The notes: generated from the sequence alone by a model not told the origin. A stretch of DNA of 64,000 bases from Atriophallophorus winterbourni (GCA_013407085.1 JACCGJ010000232.1:22507-86506); one strand, 5' to 3'. Positions 34,691 to 47,635 are shown, numbered from the stretch's first letter. Numbers and translations: made by a program.

Positions 34691-36199
34691 GTACAACCTG
34701 CTATGTATTAATATTCTAATTATACCTCTTTAACATATACTGTAGAATTGAAAGCCGCTAATCGACTTTTTGGTAGCTTTTACTTGAGGCACAAAGTCTT
34801 TTGCAAAATAGATCTAAAAGTTATACCCATGGACCCCACGGGTGCAAACCATGTACCATTTGCAACGTTTAATATGAGATCATCGAGTGCTTGCGACGTA
34901 CGTCCATTGTCGTAAACAACCAAAGGACGCCGTAAAAATCTAACACTATAATAATTAACGAAATCTTTTGTGATATCGTTCGTATCAGTCTATAACGAAA
35001 AGACCCATTTGTAACCTGATGGCATTCGCAGTCACAGATACCAGGAAGCCAGCCTTTGATTGGCGGATAAACCAGTAAATGTAATTTTCTGTGTACAGTT
35101 TTTTTGGTAGAATTTCGCTATGCAGGTTACCAAGTTATCATGTATTATATGTCAATTAGGTAATCGTACCCACGCAATAATTTTCTGAGCATATTAAATG
35201 ATGATGATGACCTATCATATTATTCGAACATCATTTTCTCACATTTTCTCATCATTTAAGATCTTTCAAAGATTCATAAAATTTCATTAAACTTCAACTA
35301 ATTCCAGCCTGCCGTTAAATCATAGTTCCAAACCGTCCTCCTTGTAATTCAATCAATAAACCTGTCGCATGTGCGCAAAATAATTTGTTACATTTTAATC
35401 AATTCTGTCGATCAATTATCTGTAAACTCATTCTAATTTAGATTACTTTTTACCCCTTGCGTTTATCAACTTGGTATAACATGGTACAGGTTCGCATCAA
35501 CTTAAACTAAACCGGTATTTGGGAGGCATAAACGATATAAGTTAGCAATACCAGCAGTCATTTTCAGGACAATTATGGATAAAAGGGTGACGGACGTCGT
35601 CATTTTATCTGTAATGCGTTCACCTGTGGTACTTCGTAGTGCTCCAGCTATTAAGCCTTTTTTTTCTATACTTAACTTACAATAAATTACACCTACGTAA
35701 TAATTTAATCGCTCGAAGTTAATCTGTTCGAGATGATTCGAATCAATAGCAAAATCAAAATAATATTTAATGCACATCGAAAACCGTGTTCACATCTTTG
35801 CTTTATTCTTTTTTGCTAGAGCAATATATTGGCCACATGAAATGATTAGTTCATTACATATTGATGATGTTCACAAATTGATGGGTTGAGATCATCGTGG
35901 CGCTTCGTAGTGGTATACGCTCCACCAAGCTTCACTGACACTATTCGGTCAGTCCAGTATCACCTGCAATCCTTCAGATTTAATTTAGCTACGACGATAT
36001 AGAAAGCACCATAGAGATAGTTATTTATTCATTCAATGCTAATGGTGTGATATGTACGATTTCATGTTTTCGAGGTGTTTAATTGTCTACAAACCATCAA
36101 GCCTAATCGTAACCGAAAGATGATGAAGATTAAAATGTAGGTATATAAAAACAATCTGAGCAATTAGATTAAACAATTATATAATTCGTCGGAAAACGG

Positions 36200-36475
36200 A
36201 TAATTAAAAAAAATAATAAATAATAATTAAATATGTAAGCTAGTGGAGTGAACCATTCCAAGTAAAACAGATTCGAAAGAATAAAAATACCGTCTACGTT
36301 TCAAACGGGAATCAGATACCACGAGGGTATAATCATTGGTCCAATAATTCCGCTTATCCCTTCGTGTGAAAGGTCCCTGAAAAGAATGATTCAGGGTATA
36401 GAATATTTTGTAAATTAGCATAAGGTCTCCTCTGATTTCTCGATAGGGAAAGTCGAACACATTTAGATGGCCTAT
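36200..36475 (-). pseudogene. CR1-like LINE, C-terminal fragment
   Basis: Minus-strand ORF 36227-36460 begins MFDFPYREIRGDLMLIYKIF and continues TLNHSFQGPFTRRDKR, the same block as LFDF..RRLRGDLI..YNI in other copies. Later residues include RRRYFYSFESVLLGM in place of RR.F.AVR..FLWN. Isolated and decayed. Confidence 0.7.
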
Positions 36476-37916
36476 ACTAACTAATGTGATGGTTAAATAA
36501 AAATTACCTTAAATCCTATTCCTACACAAATAAGATGCATTTATTGAACCATTCACTTTCGAAACCTTCATCTATCTAGTATACATTAGTACTCACTGAC
36601 AAGTTCTCTGAAAGCTATTACAAAATGAATGTGTAATCCTCCTGATATTATATATGAATTTTATGAAACAAGAAAGGATAGGATGATACTGTCGCGGATT
36701 CGGTAATTCCACAAAAACACAGGTATACGTTTCTTTATATTCATATGGGATCTTAAAAAACAAAGCAGTAAGTAAAATGGATTGCAGCCTCACATATTTT
36801 ATGGATTTATATGCGGTAAAATCAGCTCCAAAACCTATAATATAATTACATGATTTTGTAATCTAGAATTAAGAAATGACGTTGCGTGTCCGATATTCAT
36901 CCGTTGGAGGCAACACGAAATTTTCCTTTCTCCATAAACGACTATACATGGATTAACACACGTAGCAGTTGTTTTTCAACCATTTTTCATACTTACGTAG
37001 AAGTATGTTTGTCGGTGAATTAATATTGAGATTATTTGCCCAAAGATGAGACAGCGCCATCATTTGAACCACAATCCTTTGACTTGATAAACGTAAGTAC
37101 TACCACCATACTACCAGTATATGCAAAAATTGCCTATCTGAATATTGCCGATGTATGCAACTTAAAACTGATTTTAATTCGATTATTGTGTAACATGTTA
37201 ACTGATCGTTTATGCGTACGGATGCCGGAGTCAATACGGAGTGCATAACCACCATTTACAAGCTTAGATAACATTCTGAATTAAAAATTTAGTGGATCGT
37301 CTACTTGAGATATATTTATCTTGATTTAGCTATGAAAACAATGTATTATTTCGTAAGTTTTTCTTGAAGATTATAATTACCTTGTTCATGTTGTATCATT
37401 GGGTTGCCGATGATAGCGATCATATATAATGCCAAACTATTACTCTACCTTACCCTGCAGGATTGATTTTTATCAATATTATTCTGATTTGTATTTCCAT
37501 CGCGTTATTATCCGAGATCTCATAACTTGTTCAACCCAAATTCTGAATTTTGTCTCTGTAAAACATGTGCAATTATAATAAATTGATGCCGTTTCCAATA
37601 ATTTTAAGTTCGCTCTGTGAAATATTCAGCTGACTAAATAAGTTAGTCTATTAGTCGTTGTTATTTTGAGTGACCAGTAATGACTACTTTAGCGCCGATT
37701 AGTATTGGTTTTATTTACACAGCTTGTAACCACGCCATCAGAATCATTTAGCTGGATTAGTAATGTTTATAAAACGTATTTTTGTAAACCTTTTTAATGT
37801 CATAAACCATTAGAGTGGTTTTAATAAACGGTGAAGTTTTTCGGATTCAGCCTGCAATGCTCAATATATTATTTGAACTATCTAACATGTTCAAAAATGA
37901 TTGGTTTGAAATTTAG
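36476..37916. other. End of intron 1; no gene found
   Basis: AT-rich. A 70-codon ORF at 37036-37248 has no known family. Ends with the acceptor TTTAG at 37912-37916. Confidence 0.6.
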
Positions 37917-38313
37917 GTATGCTAATCGGAGGTTTATCGCTCCGCAACATCGGCAGTGTCATCACCAGTCAGAATATCTATCACTCCGGCTATGTGCCGA
38001 ACGGGTCATATCCATACAATGCAACCGAATACAATTTGACGAACGGAACCGTTCCATTCATCTCAATGGATCCGATTACAACTTTGGCCGCTCTGCTCTA
38101 CGTGGATCCAGGCCTATCCTCGCTTCTGAGACAATTAGCTCTCGCTACCATACTTTGCCGTGCGGGACTTGGATTGGATCCAGCCGCATTGAAGAAAGTG
38201 TTTTCGAGTGTATTCCGATTGGCATTTATTCCCTGTTTCTGTGAAGCGATCACACTTATGATTGCCACGCATCTACTGATTAATTGGCCTTGGGTTTGGG
38301 GAGCGATGCTTGG
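37917..38313 (+). CDS. SLC9B: SLC9B exon 2: glycosylated loop and RAGLGLD core
   Basis: Completes the split Gly and continues MLIGGLSLRNIGSV. A long hydrophilic loop follows with four N-glycosylation sequons close together (NGS, NAT, NLT, NGT), then LSSLLRQLALATILCRAGLG and LDPAALKKVFSSVFRLAFIP. RAGLGLD..ALKK is a hallmark of SLC9B proteins (human ILVRAGLGLDSKALKK). Two further membrane segments follow, ending WPWVWGAMLG. The acceptor is TTTAG and the donor GTGAGC, phase 2. The human protein has a much shorter loop at this place, so the sequon-rich part is an insertion. Confidence 0.93.
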
Positions 38314-38976
38314 GTGAGCAAACATTACTTTATACTATTTACGCGCAAACTTGGAGTGATTGTTTTCTGAAAATCAGTGAAATTAGTTTTTCGTTATCTT
38401 TTATTTTACCAATTCAAAACGTGGTATGGGATTTTTTTAAATTAAGTTGAATCAAAAATTATACCAATTTGCATGCATTTCAATCGCACACACACACACA
38501 CCAAGAATCGTTTTGTGCTGTTTTCGCATGTAGGAGTACGATCGGGATGACATGAAACATAACTTAAACCACTGGATAAATGGTAAAATAACGTTTAAAT
38601 TTGAAGTCAATTTTGGATAAGGTTAGCACGACCAAACCGTTTAATCACATGTGTAAACACAAAAGTTGAATGTACTTAGCGAATGGACATCTCTTCTGCA
38701 TTCATTTCAGTCCAAAAACCTCACGACTGAATATTTTCAAGACCACGTGTTTATCCCTATATAATTGTGCATGAACTGTATATGTGATCAAACAGGTTGG
38801 TCCGACCTGGACTCAAAGTTCAGATCTTGTTTAAACGTCTTCAGTGAGCGCAACACGCTACCCTTCACAACTTACTTGAGTCACTCAAGTTGTACATGGA
38901 ACAACGAGTATAAAATCGATGATAAAATTATATATTTCGCTCTTTGCTGATTGTGCCATTCTCTTGCAATTTCTAG
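38314..38976. other. Intron 2
   Basis: 663 bases, GTGAGC to CTAG, with a CA microsatellite at 38487-38501. The ORF at 38765-38950 is spurious. Confidence 0.8.
38487..38501. repeat. (CA)n microsatellite in intron 2
   Basis: Seven and a half CA units. Confidence 0.9.
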
Positions 38977-39262
38977 TTTTGTGTGTGCCGCGGTGTCACC
39001 TGCTGTCATCGTTCCTAACATGATGCGACTGGAAATATCAGGCTACGGTGTTGCTCAAGGTATTCCCACCTTGGTGGTAGCAGCCTCCAGTCTGGATGAT
39101 GTCATCGCGATTACTGGTTTCGGTGTTGCGTTAACAATTGGATTAACGACGGACGAAAGCGTAGTTGCAACCATATTCCGTGGTCCACTGGAAGTGCTCG
39201 CCGGAGCTGGATATGGCCTCGCGGTCGCGGTGTTTATTTGCCTATTTCCTCCGCCAAAAATG
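38977..39262 (+). CDS. SLC9B: SLC9B exon 3: Asp-Asp ion-binding region
   Basis: Reads GFVCAAVSPAVIVPNMMRLE, then GYGVAQGIPTLVVAASSLDD and VIAITGFG. The adjacent aspartates (residues 334-335 of the model) correspond to human SLC9B2 Asp278-Asp279, essential for transport, so the catalytic site is intact. TVFRGPLEVLAGAGYG-like sequence follows (seen: VVATIFRGPLEVLAGAGYGL). Acceptor TTCTAG, donor GTATTT after PPPKM in phase 0. This is the most conserved exon of the gene. Confidence 0.95.
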
Positions 39263-42196
39263 GTATTTTTCCAATCTGTTCATTGAAAACGATTATTAAT
39301 AACGTGAATTATATTTTCATTAGAATAAACAGATCGACGTTATCAAAGAGAATCTCTGGAGTTCATGATTTGTCTATACTTTCGAAACGTTAAGAACAAA
39401 AATTGATCCCAGTTGTACTCTACAGAAACGTACCATGATATTTACCTGGTGATTTGACTAAAAATTACTCGAAATTCAGAATAAATTTTGATATCTAAGA
39501 TGATATAGTTGAACATTTTATTTATTACACTAATCTGAAAAAAATAATAGACGCAATAATGTCAAGTAGAGCGCCGAGTATAGCTTGATATGATCCATGG
39601 CTGTGAATGCTGCGATCAAAATGTTATGCTAATGTTGCCCTACTTGTTCAGGAAAGTTGATTGAATATTCTTTCCCAGTTTGTTATTGCTAAGTTTTCTA
39701 TAGATTTTGTAGCTGGTTAAGTCATTAGCACAGCTTTCTGCGATACAATTTAAAAACCTTCTATGAGACTGTGATAAATGTCGTCTTACTTGGCGTGAAT
39801 GCTAATGAACTTCGGTTGATTAACTTTGACAGCTGCAATCGTTCCAGTACTGCAATTCCGGTAAACAGTCAAAATAAGTTCTTTCAACTGCTGCTTGACT
39901 CTGTTGAATTTATCACGCTGTACCGCATGGTAACTTCACCTGGTCGTTGCTCATTAGAGCTCTTTGCTTTCTGAGATTATATCTGAGATTTTTACTATGC
40001 ACTCCCTTGTGAATCAGAAACCCGAACTCTCTGTCTTTTTTCATTATTAATAACTGCTGGCTTTAAAACGTCTCTATCGTTTAGGACTTCGCCGCAATCT
40101 CCATGTGGCGTTGACTGGTCCTCACATGTCAACAGTTACAAACAATGTTTTTTTTGTTTCGGCAATATGCTTCCTAATCCACATGCACCTTATAACGATA
40201 GCCATCCGTGGAGAGGCTGAATCATATTAGGATATGTCTGCCTAGATTGCGGTGTGCGATAACCAGCCAACGGTTTCCGAATGTCCTTCTCACCCTTGAA
40301 AGCAATCCCAAACGCTAAGCTATACGCTAGTTCAATCAGAGAATTCACGAGCTCTTTCATTCCTATGTAAGCCAATGTCTGTGGGGCTAGTTATCTGTCC
40401 TCGCCCTTTATCCCGTTAGTTTAAATCTGAACATTGTTGTGAATTGCTAAGATAAGGAGCAACACTGGAAAAACTTCAAAAATAAAAACCTAACCCCATA
40501 TTAATTTCGAAAGTGACGACCTTTAAACCACTTAAATATATTTAGATTCCTACAATGAAACGTCCAAAAAGATGTTAACTTACTCCTGTTTCACTGTTAT
40601 TTTGGGCTAATATTTTTAATCAATCGGCTGATGTGTAACTAAGTTATTTTTTAGAATGCAATGAAGTTTATAGTAACATTGGAACGAAGCTTGAAGTTAG
40701 CACTTTTTAATGGCATTGCAATCAGCCATTGCGATATGGCAGGTTTGTCGGTAGTCAATATTACAGAAGAGTTTCAGTTTTCCCTCATGTCGATCGAATA
40801 CATTTCAATTTTAACGACTAATTGGTTCGGTGAGAGTAGTTTATTGGTAACTTTATTTTTTCATGATTATGATTCCCCGATCGGTCACACGCATTTTCCA
40901 TTACATTACTAATGGGTTCGTTTTCACTTTAATTGATGCGAGGCATCAATGTTTTTTGCATCTCTGAGGCGTAAATACAGTATTTAGCTGGGTCAAATTC
41001 AATCGTGATAAGTGTGTTACCCTTTCGCCTCTTTACCACAATTGACCTACTTTTCGGCTTGCTCTCTACTTCAGTAACCCCGGTGGTGAAACGTCCGAAA
41101 TTTGATCTACATGAACATTGCTCATCCATTCTCAGAATAACCCAAATTACGATTTGGATTGTGATGAAGCGGGTTTTTTTGTTTTGGTTCATTTGTCACA
41201 TTGTGGAATTAAAATCAGCACACCGTTTATAACACGCAACACTCACTATGTAAAAACCAGTATAAAAAAAATAGAAAGTTTTTAATTTGAAACCGCTGTT
41301 ATAAGGGAAACGTGTAACGTTCAACGGTGTTCAGTGATGTGAGTTCAAGCGTAAGCTGCCCACGGAATCACCACAAACAGTGCTGTACGTTGTACTACCT
41401 TAAGTAAGAGCGGTTAGAAATCACATGTTATTTAACTTCACCACAGTCAGAAGGTCTACTGTAATCAATCACGCTTGCTCAACCTGATGAGGGTGTATAT
41501 GCGAGAATTTGAGCAAACGATACTCGTTTTCAGTAACCGAAGAAAACTGAAAAAGCTGGGAAACTTTAAATAAATTGTGAGCTAAGCAAAAGCGCTAAGG
41601 CCAGTGGTATATATAGAACCCAAATCCATTTTCCAGAATAATTATGCACGTTTAACGCAGGCAACCTCGATGATAATTGCATTGGACTTTATAATGGAAC
41701 ACATGGGACAACAGAGATCCCAAAAATAGAATCAGCAACAACGCACTGCGCAACTCGATATCAGTCAACCATTTTCAACTTCAAACACGAAGCAAGTCAT
41801 GAACTTGCAATATGATGGAACTGCATGCAAATGACGATCTTTGTTCAAACATAAAACACTTAATTTTATATTCGCGTGTTTGGCCAAGATTTGCTTAGCC
41901 GGTCTAACTCAAATCTGGTTTTTCATATTTCCCGGGTTATTTTCAGGGCCATGTAAATTCAGTGATTCCACACTATACTGCATGAAAAAATAAAGTGAAT
42001 TCAGTTTGTTTACGTTGGATTTCATTTGATTAAATATTTTTTACTGCTCTCTTTTTATTATTTATTTACCAGAGCAATACTGACTATTGCAATAGGTTTT
42101 GTACAGCACCACGCATATTAGATTAATGATTACAGCTGTAACGATAATTAGTTTTTCACTGCGTGTTTCGTAATTAGTTACATTTTCCAATTGAAG
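39263..42196. other. Intron 3; no confident gene
   Basis: A 61-codon minus-strand ORF at 40190-40375 (MAYIGMKELVNSLIELAYSL...) looks protein-like and lies behind a possible acceptor, but matches nothing I know. ORFs at 40661-41232 are unremarkable. Confidence 0.5.
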
Positions 42197-42833
42197 GCAC
42201 ATTCTCACGCTCTTCGAGGACTATTCTTGGTCACTCTAGCGGTGAGTGGTTTGCTCGGTTCGGTTGTGCTTCACCTCTCTGGTGCTGGAGCGTTGTCCTG
42301 TCTCGTCCTAACATTCTGCGTCGCGCACGGATGGAGAGCAGGATATCCATGGAGACTTCTCGAGGATACAGATGATGATATATCAGAGGGAGACGAACCG
42401 AACCTCGGTGAATCTTCCGTCGATGAAGAGCATCATCGAAAGCATAAGCGAAATTCACTGCCATGCAAGCCAGAAGAATTGCACGGACGTATGCATGAAT
42501 TGCACGCTTGGCAACGGCACGAACATAGACAATCTGCAGAGCCACATCTTATGGAATCTATGGTTGAATATCATCCATACTATTATAAAATACTAAGGAA
42601 ACAATATCAAGAAAGTACTAACAAGGAACATCACACTGGAGGCACAAAATTGAAACACTTAAACGATCAAGATACGGATTCACCTGCTTTCCGACGCCAT
42701 TCTGCATCCCAACATAAATATACTGGACACTCGCGCAGATTCAGTCTTCCTCAGCCCACAGCACACTATGAGCTGCATTCATTCCACCCTTTCGGATTAC
42801 ATCGCCTGCCACATCATGTGGATTGGCCAAGAG
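42197..42833 (+). CDS. SLC9B: SLC9B exon 4: membrane segments plus histidine-rich loop
   Basis: Residues 390-601. First come two helices (LRGLFLVTLAVSGLLGSVVL and GAGALSCLVLTFCVAHGW) matching the human region ending AGMGW. Where the human protein has only about 17 residues before the next helix, this exon continues with about 160 hydrophilic residues: an acidic patch (LLEDTDDDISEGDEP), then a stretch rich in His, Arg and Gln. From 42431 to the exon end there are 22 His in 134 residues, including HELHAWQRHEHRQ and GLHRLPHH. The loop could bind metals or sense pH; this is inference. Acceptor TTGAAG, donor GTAAGT, phase 1. Confidence 0.9.
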
Positions 42834-43332
42834 GTAAGTCCTTTCGCGAAATGCTCAGAAAATCATCGATCGATATTAGAAAATTCTCGACACGTTTAAT
42901 CTTTATTAGATAAACTACATGATCCAAATTTTCATTATATTCAAGAACTTTATGAAAGAAAATAATATGGTATCGAATATCGCTTTCTTAATTTTAGTGA
43001 TGTTTTATATGGAAATCTTCTGTTCGAATGATCAACTTATCCTTGCGAAATGAGCCTCTGATATATTTTAAACAAATTTTTGTAAAAACGGAGGCTTGTT
43101 GAGGTGTTGACCTGTTAACTTAAGAAAACATGTAGCACGTATCGTGAATCACTCCGTGCATCTGTATTCTAACACCATGCCTCGTTGTACGGTAATGAGA
43201 AATGCCAGAAATGCAACGCGTGAAATGTTATTTCACTGTGATGCTTGCATTCCGAATACTGCACAACTGAGCGTGCGCAATTTAATCTTGATGAAGTTCT
43301 AACTTATAAAATTGTCATTTCAATTTTAAAAG
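42834..43332. other. Intron 4
   Basis: 499 bases, GTAAGT to AAAAG. No other feature. Confidence 0.85.
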
Positions 43333-43602
43333 GAAGCATTTGTACGCCGCCGTTGATGAAGTTGGAAGAAATTGACGAATCCGACACGGATCAGCTGGAG
43401 TCCTGTGGAGACGAAGCTAATGAAGATGCAAAAACAACTAATTCCGTCAGTAGCAGTCATGTCACCCCACAGGAGCGAGGCCTCGAATGCTTAAATTCAA
43501 TGCGCCAAACGGTCGCCGCGATCTGGTGGTTCATTCAACCGATTTTGTTCTCGTTGATCGGATCGGAAGTGAATTTGACGATAATGCGAGGTTCGGAGAC
43601 AG
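43333..43602 (+). CDS. SLC9B: SLC9B exon 5: end of loop and IFQP-type helix
   Basis: Residues 602-691. The first part finishes the long loop and is acidic and Ser/Thr-rich (KLEEIDESDTDQLESCGDEA). Homology resumes at TVAAIWWFIQPILFSLIGSE, which matches human IIAVAWDIFQPLLFGLIGAE. The exon ends in GSETG/A with donor GTATGT in phase 1 and joins exon 6 through a split GCT codon. Confidence 0.92.
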
Positions 43603-45009
43603 GTATGTACTTATTACGTCAAACGTTATGCTCGATCTCTCAGTATTCTAGCATTTGAATCAAAATATAAATGATTTGAACTTGTAAGACAATGTTGCAT
43701 AATGCTAGCACAGCCAAATTAATCAATCTCACGTGCCCGCCTAATTGTAATCACTGGCTTGACCGAAAAAATCCGTAATTGCACGCAAATTAGAAAATTG
43801 AAGACATTTGCGTGATATACTTTGAAGCGAATTGTCCGCTTGCTTACCTATTTAAATCAAAGCGGAACTCATATATGTGATACCATGATGCAATCAATTA
43901 AAACCGTGCTTGTTTATCATTGACTCGTTTCGTGGGAATCAGTTACGTCAAGCTTGGTAACAACTGATTGAAGTGTCTCATTTTCAATCTGCATTTTTTC
44001 ACAACCGATCAATAAGAATTGGCCATTCATATTGCCAATGGCATAAACATCGCGCGCATTTAAATCGGTCGATTGATACATTGAATCTCAAATGTAAACA
44101 ATTGCATTGCGCAACACTAGACTGTAAGCTCACTTATGAAACAAATTTAAATTCATGTTTATTTAAAAGTGCGGGGAATATGAGCAACATAACACTACGA
44201 TCTTAAAATTTTCTCCGGCGTTATCAAAAACGAGAATGCACAGATTTAAATCAGTATTGCTATAGTCGATGGTAGAGTGACGAATGGTTACCAGACAACA
44301 CCTATTCAGATGGACGATATTGTCTTTCGAGTTTAACATCATGTTCTACAATAAATGCATGAAAGAAATAAAAAAATGTATATGATTGGACGGAAATTAA
44401 ACGAAAATCAATATTAGGTGACAATGTTTAAGCTGTTTTGGCCTTTGTTGATGTTAGCCATGTTAATCGGAGATTACAAGCCAAACGTTCCTGAATGTTT
44501 AGGGTTAATCAAAATTGTTTTTGAAGGCCATCAGCTCAAATAAGCTCAAAATACTCGAGCCACGTCTTCGTATTATGTAATGGGTCGTTGACACCACTTC
44601 CTACGAAGACTGCTGTCTATTTCAACTGTTGATATGTTATAAACCCTCAATTAGTTGTATTTTCAACAGCATGCAACGCATTACTTAAAATCAAACATCA
44701 TCTTGATATTCTATACTGATGGCTCAAATGGTCTGGTTGACGTTATCGTAACACTGTGACATTCGAAAAGCTTTTCATCCTTCGCTTGTCTTTTTTACTT
44801 TTAAACCTACGTTATTTTGAATGCTTGCTGAATGATTTACTCGTCTTGTTATAGAGTGAGCATTTCTTTAGGCATTCAGTACAGTGCGTTATGGTCTGAT
44901 TTCAATCCTTTCAAACATGAAAAGCCGGAAAAAATATTGTCGATCTTGTTGTCCAACGAGAGGATTGCACACAACACGGTAAATTGAAAACATTTCAATA
45001 ATGCTGCTG
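43603..45009. other. Intron 5, first part; no gene found
   Basis: AT-rich. A 77-codon ORF at 43973-44206 has no recognisable family. Confidence 0.55.
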
Positions 45010-45580
45010 AAGTATGCTTTAAGCGGAGTAATGTAGGTGTTTTCCTAGGTAAGCCTGTTAACCGGAATCGTTTGAGCGCGCAATCCAAGTTACCAGATTT
45101 GATACTTCGTGAACTACTGTTTGCAGACGATGCAGCCATTGTTGCTCACGTTCAAACCTGCCAGCTTGAACTGGTACATCATTTCATGAATCTTGGCTCC
45201 TAAGGATAATCTCTCGCTGGTCAATCATATTAAGTATTAAATTTCAGAACAACTGCTATCATGTTCCACTTAAAATCTTGTGTCTAAGTGAGCCGAAAGC
45301 TGTCCGTGTAAACAGAAAATGATGGTACGTACTAAAAAACTTACTGTGTGGCTGCGAACACGAACGGAAGCTGTAAAATTTGCATTTAATCAGCATCCAC
45401 TATATCTTGAACATATCGTGGATGGACAAAGTAACAAATGCTAAGGGTTTTTTTAAATCTGTTCTAAATAGTATGTTTACAATACAAAGTCAGTGTCACA
45501 TATGCTGTCCGGGTCATGTGTACAGAATGGATAATGGTCGTATTTAAAAAGATATACTCTACGGTGATTTTAATAAAGAA
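45010..45580 (+). pseudogene. RTE-like LINE, RT to C-terminal fragment
   Basis: Reads GKPVNRNRLSAQSKL, then ILRELLFADDAAIVAHVQT, and jumps directly to CQLELVHHFMNLGS. It therefore lacks about 160 bases present at 29780-29940. It ends around the RMENGR block (about 45520). Intron 5, sense orientation. Confidence 0.75.
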
Positions 45581-46254
45581 GTCGGAATAATACACAACAT
45601 AAATTTAGTTGTCGCTCATATATTGCACTGCATTACTAATAATCCTATTGTAAGAGTAAGATCAAGCATGAAACTGTCATTGATACAAACCCGTCAAAGC
45701 TAATCAATCAAAAATGCAAATATTAAATTAAAAAGGCAGAATTTTATGAGAATCTACCCCTGTTTGCATGGCTTTCTGCAATTTATTGTTAACCGGTATA
45801 CAATGTCACCGTAATAACAGGACCGACCTATAGTGCTATCGACAGTCTTGAATCGTTATAAATTTTAATGAAGAAAACACCAATCATCTAGGAGTGATTT
45901 TTAAAAAAATAACGACTATATATATTGTTGGTTACATCGTTAGTTTCAAAATATAAATAAAAGTAAACATCTGGATTCGCGAGTAACAATGTCTTTCATG
46001 AAGTTCACTTTTATAAGCAGTACTCTGTTGGTCGAAGGCAGTTGCACCCATCAGGCGTGATCAACTTCCAGTATCCGAAAGCAGTACCTATTCTTCCGAC
46101 CTTGAACAAGCTGCTCACACACATGCCTCTAAACTAGGATATCAACAGCAAGATATTCGAAATTCACATGCTTAATCTTCATAACATGCATATCTTTTTC
46201 ACAAAGGTCTTTGTATAGCGCATGCTGTCAGCGATTTTAATTCCTTATAATACA

Positions 46255-46760
46255 ATTCTTCTGGAAATCAGCCGTTTTCCATTCTATAGTCATTCCCAAA
46301 CCAACGAAGTTGACGAATTTGCTGTAGACTAATCTGATGTTGTGGGTGAGCTTTAGAAATCAATTCCGCATATTAACTCTGACCATTTACGAAACGTTTA
46401 AATACAACGGATTTCCCTTGAATAAAATGCATTTGTCATCCATACATGTCTCGCGTGGATTTTCCAGTCTTCTCTGTCACACAGCAAGGCCTTTCTACGG
46501 CGTTACGCGTAGTAAGCCATTATTTTTGTGTTCATGACAAGATTACAAGTTACTTGTGACACGAAAGTTCTAACAGCAAAAGAAAGCAGTTGCACCACAA
46601 ATCTGATTATTAATTTCAGAATCTAGCAATAAATTATACGCAATATTCGAACCGAAATGCGTAAACTTATGTATTTGAAACCACTCTGATATTGCACACC
46701 ATGTTTCTGAAATTGATGAGGCGCACCACTTTTTGTTCGTATTTGAATCAGTAGCGATGT
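46255..46760 (-). pseudogene. RTE-like LINE, decayed fragment
   Basis: On the minus strand: IHKFTHFGSNIAYNLLLDSE (compare VHHFTYLGSTIADNLSLDTE), then WKIHARHVWMTNAFYSREIR (compare WTTHARHERKLSAFHLRSIR) and the MENG-like block near 46270. Opposite orientation to 45010-45580. Confidence 0.7.
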
Positions 46761-47144
46761 ATTTGAGTCGTTTCGAATTTTCGATTTGTTTACACCATCT
46801 TCTCACATGACAAAATAATACAGATTGTTTCCATGGTGAATGAAAACAACACACGAAACTGACTTAGATTACAAATATTAATGATGAACCAGTGATAAAC
46901 CGAAATTGATAAATGCAAACAGCCTGATACATGCAGAAACATCTAAACCTCAAATGTATAGGCAACGTTGCAGCTTAAAGACCAGGCGCACTCATTGTGT
47001 GCCTGCTTCAGTGGACCGAGATACGTTGGCTGTACGACGCGGAAACTGATAAAGCGAATGCCGGAATATCACGCAAGTCACCTCAGCAGAGATTGTTCTT
47101 AGACGGTGAAGGTTTCGATTCATGTTCATCTACTTGACGCAGGC

Positions 47145-47430
47145 CATCTATTACAACCTGAGGAGGTGTTCTCTGTCGTTTACACCGTTTCTCACAATGT
47201 GTCATGAAGAATTGGCTCAAACATCTTGAAGATAGCCGAGGTGATTGCGATCAAAATCTTTCAACCAAACTTGTGTCCAGGAAGGATTCGTTCGTGATCT
47301 CTCATTGCTCTGGCTAACATTGATTTCGTCCAAACAAATTTTAAGCAAGATGACATAGTATTGATTTTTGTTAATGTTTGATGTTGATCATATCCAATTT
47401 TCTTATTCTCCTACATGTATTATGAAGCTA
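47145..47430 (+). repeat. Dispersed repeat family C, copy 1
   Basis: Shares with 49060-49335 the blocks GTTCTC.GTCGT.TACAC, TTCTCACAA.GTGTC, GAAG.TAGC.GAGG, ACATTGATTT and GATGTTGATCA in the same order. Unclassified. Confidence 0.6.
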
Positions 47431-47635
47431 GGAGAGAAATACCGAGATAGAAAATCCTTCGCTCATTTTGACAACTATGGGAAATTTTAGTCAATAACAG
47501 TACATTTTATTCATTAGGCGTTTTAAGTAATTAGCAGTGATTACGCAGTGTATTTGAACACGGTGGTTCATTGTACGAATCGTGTTTTACTGTAGCTCCA
47601 GATTATCTCTGATATAACTCAGATTGCTGTGTCAC

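Larger units (their letters stand above)
33713..36199. other. Intron 1, no gene; two family B repeats
   Basis: Contains inverted copies of family B (33785-33870 plus, 34563-34690 minus). The overlapping ORFs at 33907-34212 and 34066-34353 show at most a faint resemblance to a CR1 C-terminus (STLHIFKQQIKRFF) and are not called. Confidence 0.5.

Noticed and set aside
41484..41500. Another hammerhead-like CTGATGA near 41484
   Set aside because: No GAAAC follows at the right distance and no stem can be formed.
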